A stretch of 64,000 nt of DNA, from assembly GCA_900545315.1 (NCBI GenBank), contig UQYM01000001.1:1-64000 (forward strand). The letters are read 5' to 3'. The stretch is from an uncultured Alistipes sp. (GTDB lineage: Bacteria; Bacteroidota; Bacteroidia; Bacteroidales; Rikenellaceae). Position 1 is the first letter of the stretch, and the number at the start of each line of letters is the position of its first letter. The notes beneath the pieces are model-generated. The model had not been told where the DNA came from. It saw only the letters and a program-made list of their open reading frames with translations, and ran no database searches. Both the position numbers and the translations under genes were made by a program. Below, one piece after another: positions 35,064 to 44,447 of the stretch.

Positions 35064-37940
35064 ATGAAAATTGACAAGAACGACATAAAGAGCCAAACGA
35101 TTGCTGCTACCGAAACTCATCGTCCAGGGAATTGGATCGAGGTTTACGGTGCGCGTGAACACAACTTGAAAAATGTGGACGTGGCCATACCTCGCGATAG
35201 TTTGACGGTGATTACCGGATTGTCTGGTTCGGGAAAATCCTCATTGGCTTTCGATACGATTTATGCCGAGGGGCAGCGTCGGTATATGGAGACGCTGTCG
35301 ACCTATGCTCGTCAGTTTGTCGGTTCGATGGAACGTCCCGATGTGGATAAAATTACCGGTTTAAGTCCGGTCATCTCAATCGAACAGAAGACTACAAACC
35401 GTAATCCTCGCTCCACTGTAGGAACTGTTACGGAGATCAATGATTTCTTGCGTTTGCTTTTCGCCAGGGCAGCCGAGGCCTATTCTCCGGTAACGGGAGA
35501 GTTGATGGTGCATCACACCGACGCTCAGATCGTCGATCTGATCATGCACGATTTTGAAGGTCGAAAAATTGCCTTGTTGGCACCGGTTGTGCGAGGGCGT
35601 AAAGGTCATTACAGAGAACTTTTTGAAGGCTTTATCAAAAAGGGATATCTCTATGCTCGGGTTGATGGCGAGATTCGCGAAGTGCATTCGGGCATGAAAC
35701 TGGATCGTTACAAAATTCACCACATTGAGCTATTGGTCGATCGGCTCCAGGTGAAGGAGGAGGTGCAGCCGCGCCTGTTGAAGAGCCTTCAGGAGACGAT
35801 GCGACAGGGGAAAGGAACAATGATGGTGTACGATTACGAGATCAACAATGTCCGGTTCTACAGTCGTCATCTGATGTGCCCGACTAGCGGTATTGCCTTT
35901 AATGAGCCGGCACCGCACACCTTTTCGTTTAACTCTCCGCAGGGAGCTTGCCCGCATTGTAATGGTCTGGGCGAAGAGGTGGTTTTCGATATGGAACGGA
36001 TCATCCCTGACGATAAGAAATCGATTCGGGAGGGCGCGATTGAGCCGCTCGGCCGTTATCGAAATAATCTGCTGTTTGCAATGCTCGAAGCTTTGGGACG
36101 CAGACACGATTTTACGATCGATGATCCGGTCGGTTCATTGGGAGAGGAGGCGTTGAATGCCGTATTGTATGGCGATGCCGAGCCTTTGCGGATCGATACG
36201 CATGAATTGGGTGGAGCCGGTAGTTATATGATCGCCTGGGAAGGTGTTGCCGACTATATCGAGAAACAGCAGGAGGACAGCTCCAGCAATAAGGGAAGCA
36301 AATGGAAAGAGCAGTTCGTCATGCGGCGGACCTGTTCGGTTTGCGGTGGCTCAAGGCTGAAACCGGAAGCTTTGCAGTTCAAGATCGATGGTAAAAATAT
36401 TGCTGAACTGGCAGCTCTCAGTATTGAGGATTTTTCGGCGTGGATGGAGGGTCTCGAAGAGCGACTTTCAAAACGGCAACAACTCATCGCCCACGATCTG
36501 TTGAAAGAGATTCGCGAACGGTTGCGTTTCCTGTTGGATGTCGGATTGGGATATTTGTCGTTGAGCCGCAGCTCCTGTTCCTTGTCGGGTGGTGAGAGCC
36601 AGCGCATCCGTTTGGCTACGCAGATCGGGTCTAAATTGGTCAATGTACTTTATATCTTGGATGAGCCGAGTATCGGATTGCATCAGCGTGACAATATCAA
36701 ATTGATCAACAGTCTCAAAGCGTTGCGAGATGCAGGCAATTCGGTGATCGTCGTTGAACATGACGAGGAGATGATCCGCAATGCCGATTGGATTGTCGAT
36801 GTGGGGCCGCTGGCTGGTGTACGTGGAGGCGAAATCGTTGCGTCTGGCACCTTGGAGGATGTCATGCGTTCTGGAAGCATTACGGCGGAGTATTTGAGTG
36901 GACGCCGTAAAATAGAGGTTCCTGCGGTTCGTCGCAAAGGAAACGGAAAGGTGTTGACTATCCGAGGAGCACGAGGCAATAATCTGAAAAACATTACGGT
37001 CGATTTCCCGTTGGGCATGATGATCTGCGTAACGGGTGTCAGCGGTAGCGGTAAATCGACACTGATCAATGCAACGTTACGGGCTGCTCTGAACCGTTAC
37101 CTCTACCATTCGTATGATCAGCCGTTGGCTTACGATGCCATTGATGGCATTGAGAATATTGACAAAATGGTGGTCGTCGATCAGTCGCCAATCGGTCGTA
37201 CACCGCGCAGCAATCCGGCTACCTATTCCAATGTATTTGGGGATATTCGCAAGCTGTTTGAGGCTACGCCTGATGCACAGGTAAGAGGTTTCAAGGCTGG
37301 ACGCTTCTCGTTTAATGTTAAAGGAGGACGTTGCGAGGCCTGTCGTGGTGCCGGCGTGCAGACGATTGAGATGAATTTCCTGCCCGATGTCTATGTGAAA
37401 TGCAAGGTCTGCAACGGACAACGTTATAATCGTGAAACGTTGGAGGTGAAGTACAAAGGAAAGAGCATCAATGATGTGTTAAACATGACGATCAATCAGG
37501 CCGTTGCATTCTTTGAGGCGATTCCTTCGATTCACATGAAATTGAAAGCGATTCAGGATGTGGGACTTGGCTATTTGACGCTTGGTCAACCCTGTACGAC
37601 ATTATCTGGAGGCGAAAGTCAGCGTATCAAACTTTCTGCAGAATTGGCCAAACGTGATACTGGAAACACCCTCTATATTTTGGATGAACCTACGACTGGT
37701 TTGCACTTTGAGGATATTCGTGTGCTACTCGATGTCTTGAATAAATTGGTTGAAAAAGGTAACTCAGTTATCGTGATCGAGCACAATTTGGATGTGATCA
37801 AGGTGGCAGATTACCTGATTGATATAGGTCCTGAAGGTGGTAGTGGTGGAGGTCAGTTGATTGCAACAGGAACACCGGAAGAGGTTGCCGATGCCAAGGG
37901 TAGTTATACCGGTAAATATCTTAAACCGTTGTTGAAATAG
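35064..37940 (+). CDS. uvrA: excinuclease ABC subunit A
   Basis: A 958-residue damage-recognition ATPase of nucleotide excision repair. It has two ABC modules: Walker A GLSGSGKSSLAF near residue 50 and GVSGSGKSTLIN near 655, with signature segments SLSGGESQRIRLATQIG and TLSGGESQRIKLSAEL. The second zinc finger is complete (GGRCEACRGAG ... VKCKVCNGQRY). The first lacks one ligand: MCPTSGIAF where CPxCG is expected, while the partner pair GACPHCNGLG is kept. ATG 35064 lies 5 nt after the transglycosylase stop. Confidence 0.97.
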   Translation: MKIDKNDIKSQTIAATETHRPGNWIEVYGAREHNLKNVDVAIPRDSLTVITGLSGSGKSSLAFDTIYAEGQRRYMETLSTYARQFVGSMERPDVDKITGLSPVISIEQKTTNRNPRSTVGTVTEINDFLRLLFARAAEAYSPVTGELMVHHTDAQIVDLIMHDFEGRKIALLAPVVRGRKGHYRELFEGFIKKGYLYARVDGEIREVHSGMKLDRYKIHHIELLVDRLQVKEEVQPRLLKSLQETMRQGKGTMMVYDYEINNVRFYSRHLMCPTSGIAFNEPAPHTFSFNSPQGACPHCNGLGEEVVFDMERIIPDDKKSIREGAIEPLGRYRNNLLFAMLEALGRRHDFTIDDPVGSLGEEALNAVLYGDAEPLRIDTHELGGAGSYMIAWEGVADYIEKQQEDSSSNKGSKWKEQFVMRRTCSVCGGSRLKPEALQFKIDGKNIAELAALSIEDFSAWMEGLEERLSKRQQLIAHDLLKEIRERLRFLLDVGLGYLSLSRSSCSLSGGESQRIRLATQIGSKLVNVLYILDEPSIGLHQRDNIKLINSLKALRDAGNSVIVVEHDEEMIRNADWIVDVGPLAGVRGGEIVASGTLEDVMRSGSITAEYLSGRRKIEVPAVRRKGNGKVLTIRGARGNNLKNITVDFPLGMMICVTGVSGSGKSTLINATLRAALNRYLYHSYDQPLAYDAIDGIENIDKMVVVDQSPIGRTPRSNPATYSNVFGDIRKLFEATPDAQVRGFKAGRFSFNVKGGRCEACRGAGVQTIEMNFLPDVYVKCKVCNGQRYNRETLEVKYKGKSINDVLNMTINQAVAFFEAIPSIHMKLKAIQDVGLGYLTLGQPCTTLSGGESQRIKLSAELAKRDTGNTLYILDEPTTGLHFEDIRVLLDVLNKLVEKGNSVIVIEHNLDVIKVADYLIDIGPEGGSGGGQLIATGTPEEVADAKGSYTGKYLKPLLK

Positions 37941-38462
37941 GCAGGCGGTAATCCGTATTTATATTTCTTTGGGGCTGAGTATTGCCCCGTCTATTTGTTT
38001 TTTGAGTCTCTTCGTGTTGTGTCTCGGAGAGTCTTAAATGTTGTTTCATTATCTATTCTGTCTTTTTTATATAAACAGTTTTCGTAATGTGGCTTTATAT
38101 CAAGGCCTCATATGCATCATCCTATGAGCATTCAAATCTTTATTGGTGATTGCTCATGAGTACATCATATTTATGACTGCTCGAAGTGTGGCAAATATTC
38201 GTCAAATGTTATTTATTGTGTGCATAGTATGTTGATAAACCCACTTCGAGTGTTAAGATCAGCTAATTATATGTGAATAAAATTATAATTACATGTTAAT
38301 TGGTTGTTGATATATGGTCTGTTATTAACATTAAAGCATAAAAAATCCCCGTCAATCCGACGGGGATTTTTGTTGTGACTAGATTTACTATTTAAAACAT
38401 ATCGGATTAGGATGTGTTTAATTCCTTCCTCTAATGCTGTACGGGTAAGATGTAAATTGAAT
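37941..38462. other. AT-rich gap between uvrA and the SDR gene
   Basis: 522 bases, lower in GC than its flanks, with no supported gene. A weak GGGGC/GCCCC hairpin plus T-rich stretch at 37971-38002 may terminate uvrA. Short inverted repeats (38124-38157 and 38180-38250) are seen without a clear RNA structure. The terminator at 38341 closes the interval. Confidence 0.5.
38341..38371. terminator. bidirectional terminator, uvrA / SDR genes
   Basis: Perfect 13-bp stem AAAAATCCCCGTC / GACGGGGATTTTT with loop AATCC between convergent genes. Confidence 0.85.
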
Positions 38463-39275
38463 TTACTTGAACGGCGAATCCGGCTCTTTGGCCATGTGGC
38501 TGTAAAAGAGTTTATCCAACAGTCCTGGAGCAAACTTGCCGATAAATGATGTGGCACGTCCGTCGAACTCCATCAAGACTAACCGTTTTCGGAGAGAGAT
38601 ACCGCGTATAATCCGTTGTGCAACCTCCTCTGCACTCATCATTTTGGCTTCGTTGCGCGGTGATTCTCCCTGTTGAGATCCATCGGCAGTCAAAGCAGAG
38701 AAACGTACGTTGGAGGCTGTGAAACCGGGGCAGGCAATCATAACATGCAATCCCTTTTTCAGGTTTTCGATGCGGATGGTTTCGAGCAGCCCGGTCATGG
38801 CAAATTTCGATGCCGAATAGCCTGTGCGTCCGGGTAGACCATGAAGTCCGGCTACAGAAGAGACCCCCACAAGCGAACCTTTTGACGCCTGCAGGTAGGG
38901 TAGTGCGTATTTTGCGCAATATACTGTCCCCCAAAAATTGACATCCATCAGTCGATGCAAGACCTCCAGTTGAACGTCATCGAAGAGGGCTCGCATGGAG
39001 ATGCCAGCATTGCAGATCAGAATATCGATGCCTCCGAATGCAGAAACAGCTTTATCGATAAGGCGTTTGCATTCGGTCTCCTGAGTGACGTCTGTCTCTT
39101 CAAATACAGCCTCTCCGCCTCGGGAAAGAATCTCACCGGCTATTTCAGCCAATTTGGCACTGTGGCGTGCACCCATCACCACTTTGGCTCCCCGATCCGC
39201 AAATGCATAACTCAAGGCTCTCCCAATTCCGGATGAGGCTCCGGTGATGACGACAACTTTTCCTTTGAAATCCAT
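38463..39275 (-). CDS. short-chain dehydrogenase/reductase
   Basis: A 270-residue classical SDR. Cofactor motif TGASSGIGRAL (residues 11-21), NAG motif (ICNAGISMRAL), catalytic Ser in VSSVAG, and YSASKFAM with the Tyr/Lys pair. The Arg after the first sheet (GARHS) suggests NADPH preference. The tail (RKRLVLMEFDGRATSFIGKFAPGLLDKLFYSHMAKEP) may be membrane-associated, as in 3-ketosphinganine reductase-like enzymes. It follows the radical SAM gene after 46 nt. A role in lipid synthesis with the oxoamine synthase at 49.7-50.9 kb is possible but unproven. Confidence 0.9.
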   Translation of the reverse strand: MDFKGKVVVITGASSGIGRALSYAFADRGAKVVMGARHSAKLAEIAGEILSRGGEAVFEETDVTQETECKRLIDKAVSAFGGIDILICNAGISMRALFDDVQLEVLHRLMDVNFWGTVYCAKYALPYLQASKGSLVGVSSVAGLHGLPGRTGYSASKFAMTGLLETIRIENLKKGLHVMIACPGFTASNVRFSALTADGSQQGESPRNEAKMMSAEEVAQRIIRGISLRKRLVLMEFDGRATSFIGKFAPGLLDKLFYSHMAKEPDSPFK

Positions 39276-39321
39276 ATATCTATTAGTTATTTGTTTCTTG
39301 TTTAGATAAGATGTGCTTTAG

Positions 39322-41448
39322 TTAAACCTGTAGCAACCCGAATTTGCGCAGTTGATCCCACTGTTTGGAGAGGTAAAAGACAATAAAGGGCTCTTCACTG
39401 AATTGTGCGTATAGCTCTTTGGCCTCTGCCAGTGTGAACTTGCGGTCAAGTTTGGATACCGTGGGCAGCAATGTCATGATAAAATCCTGATCGGCAGGTT
39501 TGAGCCTGAAGGTCTTTTCTGACGCGTTGCTTCGAATAACGATACCCTCCTCGGTTCGAACGGCTTGTGGCCCGATCCAGATCAACCGTGCCTGGTCCGA
39601 GTAGATGCGCGATGCATCGGGCTTGATAAGGTGGTCGGTGATTAAGGTCTCTTCCACGGTGGTCGTGGGGACCTCTTTCCCTTTGAACCATTTGTGTACA
39701 GGTCGGTCAAGCCCGTTGCCGTACATGTAATTGGCAAGGGCTTCATTCAAGCCGTCGCCTACCATGTTGATATTGTAGGTGCGAATCTCTGTAAAGGGGA
39801 TTTCGTTGTTGGCAAACCCATTGGGCCCTTTATTTTTATGATGCACACCAAACTCTTCGGGCGATTGTCCGCTGGGACTGTGGACCGTCATGGCATAACG
39901 GTGCCAGAATGCCGAACCGATCAGTTCGGCCCGGAACAGTTGGCGTACCACCTCCAGTGAATCGACACTCTCCTGGAGTGTTTCTGTGGGGAAGCCGTAC
40001 ATCAGATAGGTGTGTACCATGATCCCCGCGTAGAAAAAGTTACGCATGGCCAATGTGGCCTGTTCGATGGTTACACCTTTATTCATCAGTGCAAGCAGCC
40101 GATCCGAAGCCACTTCCAGACCTCCGGATACGGCAATGCAACCGGCAGCTGACATCAGTTGTGCCAGATCGCCCGTAAAACTTTTTTCGAAACGGATATT
40201 GGTCCACCAGGAGACCTTGAGGTTACGGCGTAAAATCTCAATTGAGAGATCGCGTAGGGTAGTAGGCGGGGCTGCTTCATCTACGAAATGAAAGCCTTGA
40301 CTACCGGTTTTGGCCATGACCTGTTCCATCCAATCGACCAATTGGGTTGCTGATACGCGTTCATAGCGGCAGATATAATCCAATGAGGTGTCGCAGAAGG
40401 CACATTTGCCCCAATAACAACCGTGGGCAAGCATCATTTTGTTCCAGCGCCCATCGCTCCAAAGACGGTGCATGGGGTTGGTCACTTCGGTCAGCGAAAT
40501 GTATTGGTCGTGCGGCAGGCCGCTATAATCCGGGCAACCCCGTTCCAAGTGAGAGATTGGGCCATCATTGCCTTTGTGGTATCCCTCGTGGGTATAGGTG
40601 TGGACCAGCGGACCTCCGGTCAGGATACGTTCCAACGGTAGCTCGCCATCATCCAAAATGACGTAATCGACATACTGAAAGATTCCCTTCTCGGTCATGG
40701 ATCGCAATTCGGTTGAAGGATAACCGCCCCCAATGATGACTTTGATTTGGGGATGGTGCTCTTTGAGGTGTTGTGCACACCGCAGTGTGGCGAGTAAATT
40801 GCCGGGAAATGGTATTGTAAAACCGATATGTGTAGGTTCCTCGGCTTTGATTTTTTGCTCAAGCAGGTTGATCATCTCCTCCTCGATCAGGTTTAATGGC
40901 TGTTGCAGTGCAGCCTCGAGACGAGAGAAGGTGGGGATGGCGACTGCCAGCTGTTCGCCATATCGGACGATTTCGAAGTATTCGGTGACAGTTCCACGGA
41001 TCAGATCACTCAGATCTTGCAGGTAGAGCGTGCAGAGAAACTTAGCGCAATCAGTTGTCCCCAGGTTGCCAAAAAAGTAATCGAGTTCACCGATGGAGTC
41101 GAAACGGTGGGCTTGGGGAAGAAACTCTCCGTTACAAATCAACGTGGCCAATGTGTTGTCGCCTTTGCGCAGAAACTCCATGACCGTATCGATCGTATTC
41201 AGGTAGTGTTCTCGCAGGGCGTAGATCCGTTCCAAATTGGGATCGCCATTGATTGCCTCAGGAGTACAGTGATCGAAAATACGTTGCAGTAGTTCACGGC
41301 TGAAAAGTCTATTGATCAACTCAATGGATAGGTCATATTGTTCGACTTGATGGCCATGGCGGGTCAGGTACCCTTTCAAATAAGCCGTAGCCGGGTAGGG
41401 ACAGTTGACCTGAACAAAAGGCGGTGTGATCAACAAAAGCTTTTCCAT
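39322..41448 (-). CDS. B12-binding-type radical SAM protein
   Basis: A 708-residue radical SAM protein. The N-terminal part resembles a cobalamin-binding domain of the BchE-like group (LLLITPPFVQVNCPYPATAYLKGYL; later IGFTIPFPGNLLATLRCAQHLKEHHPQIKVIIGGGYPS), although no DxHxxG motif is seen. The cluster motif is CYWGKCAFCD, a CX4CX2C spacing rather than the usual CX3CX2C. The barrel continues FHFVDEAAPP, SGGLEVASDRLLALMNKGVT and YLMYGFPTETLQES. The reaction is unknown; relatives modify lipids, tRNA or peptides. It lies between an MBL-fold gene (143 nt upstream) and an SDR gene (46 nt downstream), all on the minus strand. Confidence 0.85.
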   Translation of the reverse strand: MEKLLLITPPFVQVNCPYPATAYLKGYLTRHGHQVEQYDLSIELINRLFSRELLQRIFDHCTPEAINGDPNLERIYALREHYLNTIDTVMEFLRKGDNTLATLICNGEFLPQAHRFDSIGELDYFFGNLGTTDCAKFLCTLYLQDLSDLIRGTVTEYFEIVRYGEQLAVAIPTFSRLEAALQQPLNLIEEEMINLLEQKIKAEEPTHIGFTIPFPGNLLATLRCAQHLKEHHPQIKVIIGGGYPSTELRSMTEKGIFQYVDYVILDDGELPLERILTGGPLVHTYTHEGYHKGNDGPISHLERGCPDYSGLPHDQYISLTEVTNPMHRLWSDGRWNKMMLAHGCYWGKCAFCDTSLDYICRYERVSATQLVDWMEQVMAKTGSQGFHFVDEAAPPTTLRDLSIEILRRNLKVSWWTNIRFEKSFTGDLAQLMSAAGCIAVSGGLEVASDRLLALMNKGVTIEQATLAMRNFFYAGIMVHTYLMYGFPTETLQESVDSLEVVRQLFRAELIGSAFWHRYAMTVHSPSGQSPEEFGVHHKNKGPNGFANNEIPFTEIRTYNINMVGDGLNEALANYMYGNGLDRPVHKWFKGKEVPTTTVEETLITDHLIKPDASRIYSDQARLIWIGPQAVRTEEGIVIRSNASEKTFRLKPADQDFIMTLLPTVSKLDRKFTLAEAKELYAQFSEEPFIVFYLSKQWDQLRKFGLLQV

Positions 41449-41591
41449 GTGTCGTGTGACGATTCGCGTTTCGTTTTCGTGTGTTTTTTGAGTAGTCTGG
41501 TCAACGTGTCAGGGAAAAGATGCGGACTGAGCTGCGAAAACAGTTTGCAAGAGCTGTTATCCGATTTGTGAAACGTTGACTGACTTGTTTG

Positions 41592-42356
41592 TTAGGCTTC
41601 GATGACCAAGCCATCGTATGCAAAATGACAATTGGCCGGGAGCTGTGGATCTTCTTGTGCGTAACGTCCCATCTGGTGTGAAACGTGCGTAAGATAGGTG
41701 TGTCGGGGTCCTACCAAATAGCTGACATGCAGTGCCTCATCGAGCGTAAAGTGCGAAAGATGCGGCTCTTTTCGCAGGGCGTTGATCACCAGGGTATCCA
41801 CCCCTTTGATTTTCTCAATCTCTTGGGCGGAGATGCTGTTGAAATCGGTCAGGTAGGCAATCTCTCCAATCCGAAATCCCAATACGGGGAGTTTATAGTG
41901 CATGCCTCGGATCGGAATGATTTCAACTCCTTTTATCTGAAAAGGCTCTTCATCGATGGTGTGCAGGTTGATCTCCGGAACTCCTGGATATTTGTGCTCT
42001 CCGAAGGCATAATCGAAATCTTTGCGAATCACCTGTTGCACCCGCTCTTCAGCATAAATATCGACAGCCGCTTTGGACGTGTAGTTGAATGCCCTCACAT
42101 CATCCAACCCTCCGACATGGTCCTTATGGCCGTGTGTGAGTAGAATGCCGTCAATATGGCGTACATCTTCCCGCAACATCTGTTGCCGGAAATCGGGCCC
42201 AGCATCGATAACCAGCACAACGCCGTTCTGCTCGATCAGAGCCGCTGTCCGTAGCCGTTTATCTCGGGCATCCGGAGAGGTGCAGACCCAACACCCGCAC
42301 GATATAACCGGGACCCCTTGTGAGGTTCCTGTTCCCAAAAAAGTGAGTTTGGTCAT
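41592..42356 (-). CDS. MBL-fold metallo-hydrolase, PhnP-like
   Basis: A 254-residue metallo-beta-lactamase-fold enzyme of the PhnP/RNase Z-like group. It opens LTFLGTGTSQGVPVISCGCWVC, in which a Cys cluster (CGCWVC) may bind an extra zinc as in PhnP. The main motif is LLTHGHKDHVGGLDD; further ligands are GPDFRQQML and the HVSHQMG / LTHVSH near the C-terminus. Likely a phosphodiesterase, perhaps on cyclic phosphates or nucleotides. ATG 42356 is used because the upstream frame extension has no similarity. Confidence 0.88.
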   Translation of the reverse strand: MTKLTFLGTGTSQGVPVISCGCWVCTSPDARDKRLRTAALIEQNGVVLVIDAGPDFRQQMLREDVRHIDGILLTHGHKDHVGGLDDVRAFNYTSKAAVDIYAEERVQQVIRKDFDYAFGEHKYPGVPEINLHTIDEEPFQIKGVEIIPIRGMHYKLPVLGFRIGEIAYLTDFNSISAQEIEKIKGVDTLVINALRKEPHLSHFTLDEALHVSYLVGPRHTYLTHVSHQMGRYAQEDPQLPANCHFAYDGLVIEA

Positions 42357-42472
42357 CTCATGAAAATTTCCGTAAATATAGCGATTTTTACCAATAAACG
42401 GTTGTGTGTCGCGTGTCGTGCCGTAGCTGGTAAGCGGGTTGGCGTAGATGTTTTTCTTGGTTTGTGCCAATT

Positions 42473-42510
42473 AAAAAACCGAGGCGATCATCATTTGATG
42501 ATCGCCTCGG
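42473..42510 (-). terminator. terminator of the POT transporter gene
   Basis: 15-bp inverted repeat CCGAGGCGATCATCA / TGATGATCGCCTCGG (42479-42493 and 42496-42510) with a minimal loop. The minus strand continues TTTTTT at 42478-42473. Confidence 0.85.
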
Positions 42511-42586
42511 GACGCGCATATTTGTATGCGATTTTATTGTGCGAAAGATAAATGCTTGTTGCAAAACGTTTGATGTGAGCCTCGGC

Positions 42587-44266
42587 TTATGCTTCGGAGG
42601 TGGTCTTCTCAAGACGTTTCATGCGAGAGAAGAGGAAGGCAGCCGAAAGCAGGCAGCAAACCACCAGGATTCCCCACAGCATCCACAGATCAATAGCCTC
42701 CCACAAATAACCGATGACGGCTACCAAATAATTACCGACAGCGGTAGCAGCCAGCCAGCCGCCCTGTGCCAACCCTTTGTATTTCGGAGGAGCTACCTTT
42801 GATACGAAAGAGATACCCATCGGAGAGAGGAACAGTTCGGCAATGGTCAGTACGAAATAGGTGCTGATCAACCAATTGGGAGAAACCAGTTTGGGGCTTA
42901 CTCCTCCTGTTGCCTGGATGTCGGCTGGAGCTGGTAAACCGTGCGATCCGATAGCCAACACCACAAAACCTAAGGCGGCGATGATCATACCGATCCCGAT
43001 TTTACGCGGAGCGAGCGGTTCTTTTCCACGTTTAGCTAACCAGCTGAAGAATGCAACCGTAATAGGGGTGAGCAGTACGATGAAGTATGCATTGAACTGT
43101 TGGAAAATCTGCGGAGTGATTGACATCTCGGTCGGCAGAAGCGAGTAGGCTAACCAGGCCAATCCGAGTCCGATGATGGCGACTAACGCGGCAGAGAGTT
43201 TACCACGGCTCTCCTTGGATTGGAAAATATTGAGGATACCATAGAAACCGACTGCAAATGGAATTAAGGTCAGCAGTGAGAAGCCGAAACGATCGAAACC
43301 ACTCACCGCTTTAACGGTGTAGTCACGGGCGAACCAGGTCATTGTTAAGCCATTCTGGTGGAAAGACATCCAGAAGAAGATCACGACAGCGAATACCAGT
43401 CCGAGTGCAACCAGACGATCATGAGTCTGTTGTGGAGTGAGTTCTTTGACCTCTGTGCTTCCCTCTTTGACCTTTTGTTTTTCGGTGACATCTGCTGCTG
43501 CGTAATATTTACGGAAACTGAGGAAAATCAGCATAGAGACAATCAACGAGAGGCAGGCCACACCGAATCCGAAGTTGTAGGACTGGCTCAGCGAGTCAAT
43601 ATACTGATTGCCGAAAGTGGCTAGATCCACACCGGCATGTCCTTGTTCGGCTGCCAGTTTAGTGAATTGTTCCGTAGCTGCGGGGGTGATGGTGCCGTTG
43701 GTCAGTTGGTGGGTCAAAGCTGGGATTTCGGCATTGTACGTAAATCCATCTTTACCGAGGAAGTAGTTTGAGACCCCTTGTGCAGCCGATGGAGCAAAGA
43801 AGGCTCCGATGTTGATGCACATGTAGAAGATACTGAATGCCAGATCTCGTTTAGCACTGTATTTGGGATCGTCGTACAGATTCCCGACCAGTGCCTGCAG
43901 GTTTCCTTTGAAGCAGCCTGTTCCAATTGCGATCAATGCCAGCGCACCGAACATCATCACTTTGGCGCCTATTCCGGTTCCAGTCGGGATGGCCAGCAGC
44001 AGATAGCCGATAAACATGACGATGATACCTACCTTAATCGTATTTCCATAGCCCAATTTATAGTCTGCGAGGAATCCGCCGATAATCGGCAAAAAATAGA
44101 CTGCTGCCAGGAAAATACCAAAAATGGTACTGGTCGCATCGGCGCTGAAGCCGAATTTGGCCTGCATGAACAGTACAAAAATGGCCAGCATGGTATAGTA
44201 ACCGAAGCGTTCTCCCATATTGGCCAATGATAAAACGAATAGTCCCTTAGGGTGACCTTTGAACAT
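42587..44266 (-). CDS. POT-family proton-dependent di/tripeptide transporter
   Basis: A 559-residue inner-membrane MFS protein with about 14 hydrophobic segments. The POT signature is at the N-terminus: NMGERFGYYTMLAIFVLFMQ (ExxERFxYY). The conserved GGFLADYKLGYGNTI loop and CFKGNLQALVGNLYDD follow. Long loops (for example residues ~180-225 and ~262-285) are typical of bacterial members. It imports di- and tripeptides with protons, fitting the PepD and DPP11-like genes at 9.6-14 kb. A -7 box lies 43 nt upstream. Confidence 0.93.
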   Translation of the reverse strand: MFKGHPKGLFVLSLANMGERFGYYTMLAIFVLFMQAKFGFSADATSTIFGIFLAAVYFLPIIGGFLADYKLGYGNTIKVGIIVMFIGYLLLAIPTGTGIGAKVMMFGALALIAIGTGCFKGNLQALVGNLYDDPKYSAKRDLAFSIFYMCINIGAFFAPSAAQGVSNYFLGKDGFTYNAEIPALTHQLTNGTITPAATEQFTKLAAEQGHAGVDLATFGNQYIDSLSQSYNFGFGVACLSLIVSMLIFLSFRKYYAAADVTEKQKVKEGSTEVKELTPQQTHDRLVALGLVFAVVIFFWMSFHQNGLTMTWFARDYTVKAVSGFDRFGFSLLTLIPFAVGFYGILNIFQSKESRGKLSAALVAIIGLGLAWLAYSLLPTEMSITPQIFQQFNAYFIVLLTPITVAFFSWLAKRGKEPLAPRKIGIGMIIAALGFVVLAIGSHGLPAPADIQATGGVSPKLVSPNWLISTYFVLTIAELFLSPMGISFVSKVAPPKYKGLAQGGWLAATAVGNYLVAVIGYLWEAIDLWMLWGILVVCCLLSAAFLFSRMKRLEKTTSEA

Positions 44267-44308
44267 TTGATGAAAAAATTTTAGATTAGCAATAGTTTAT
44301 CGTTGTCA

Positions 44309-44316
44309 CAAAGATA
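44309..44316 (-). promoter_or_regulatory. POT transporter -7 box
   Basis: The minus strand reads TATCTTTG, a full match, 43 nt before the ATG. A -33 element is not clear. Confidence 0.5.
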
Positions 44317-44447
44317 ACATTCTTTTTGGTTTGTCGTTTTCATAAGTTTATGTTATTTTTATAACACGAAAGGGGCGTGGATCTGTTCTGCCTTGGTGCG
44401 ACTCCAATATGCCCGAATCGAATAGGGAATTCGTAGAAATAGAAAAG

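Noticed and set aside
38124..38250. Short inverted repeats in the uvrA-SDR gap (ATGAGCA/TGCTCAT and CTCGAAGTG/CACTTCGAG)
   Set aside because: Arms of 7-9 nt with long loops in AT-rich sequence; not enough for an RNA call.
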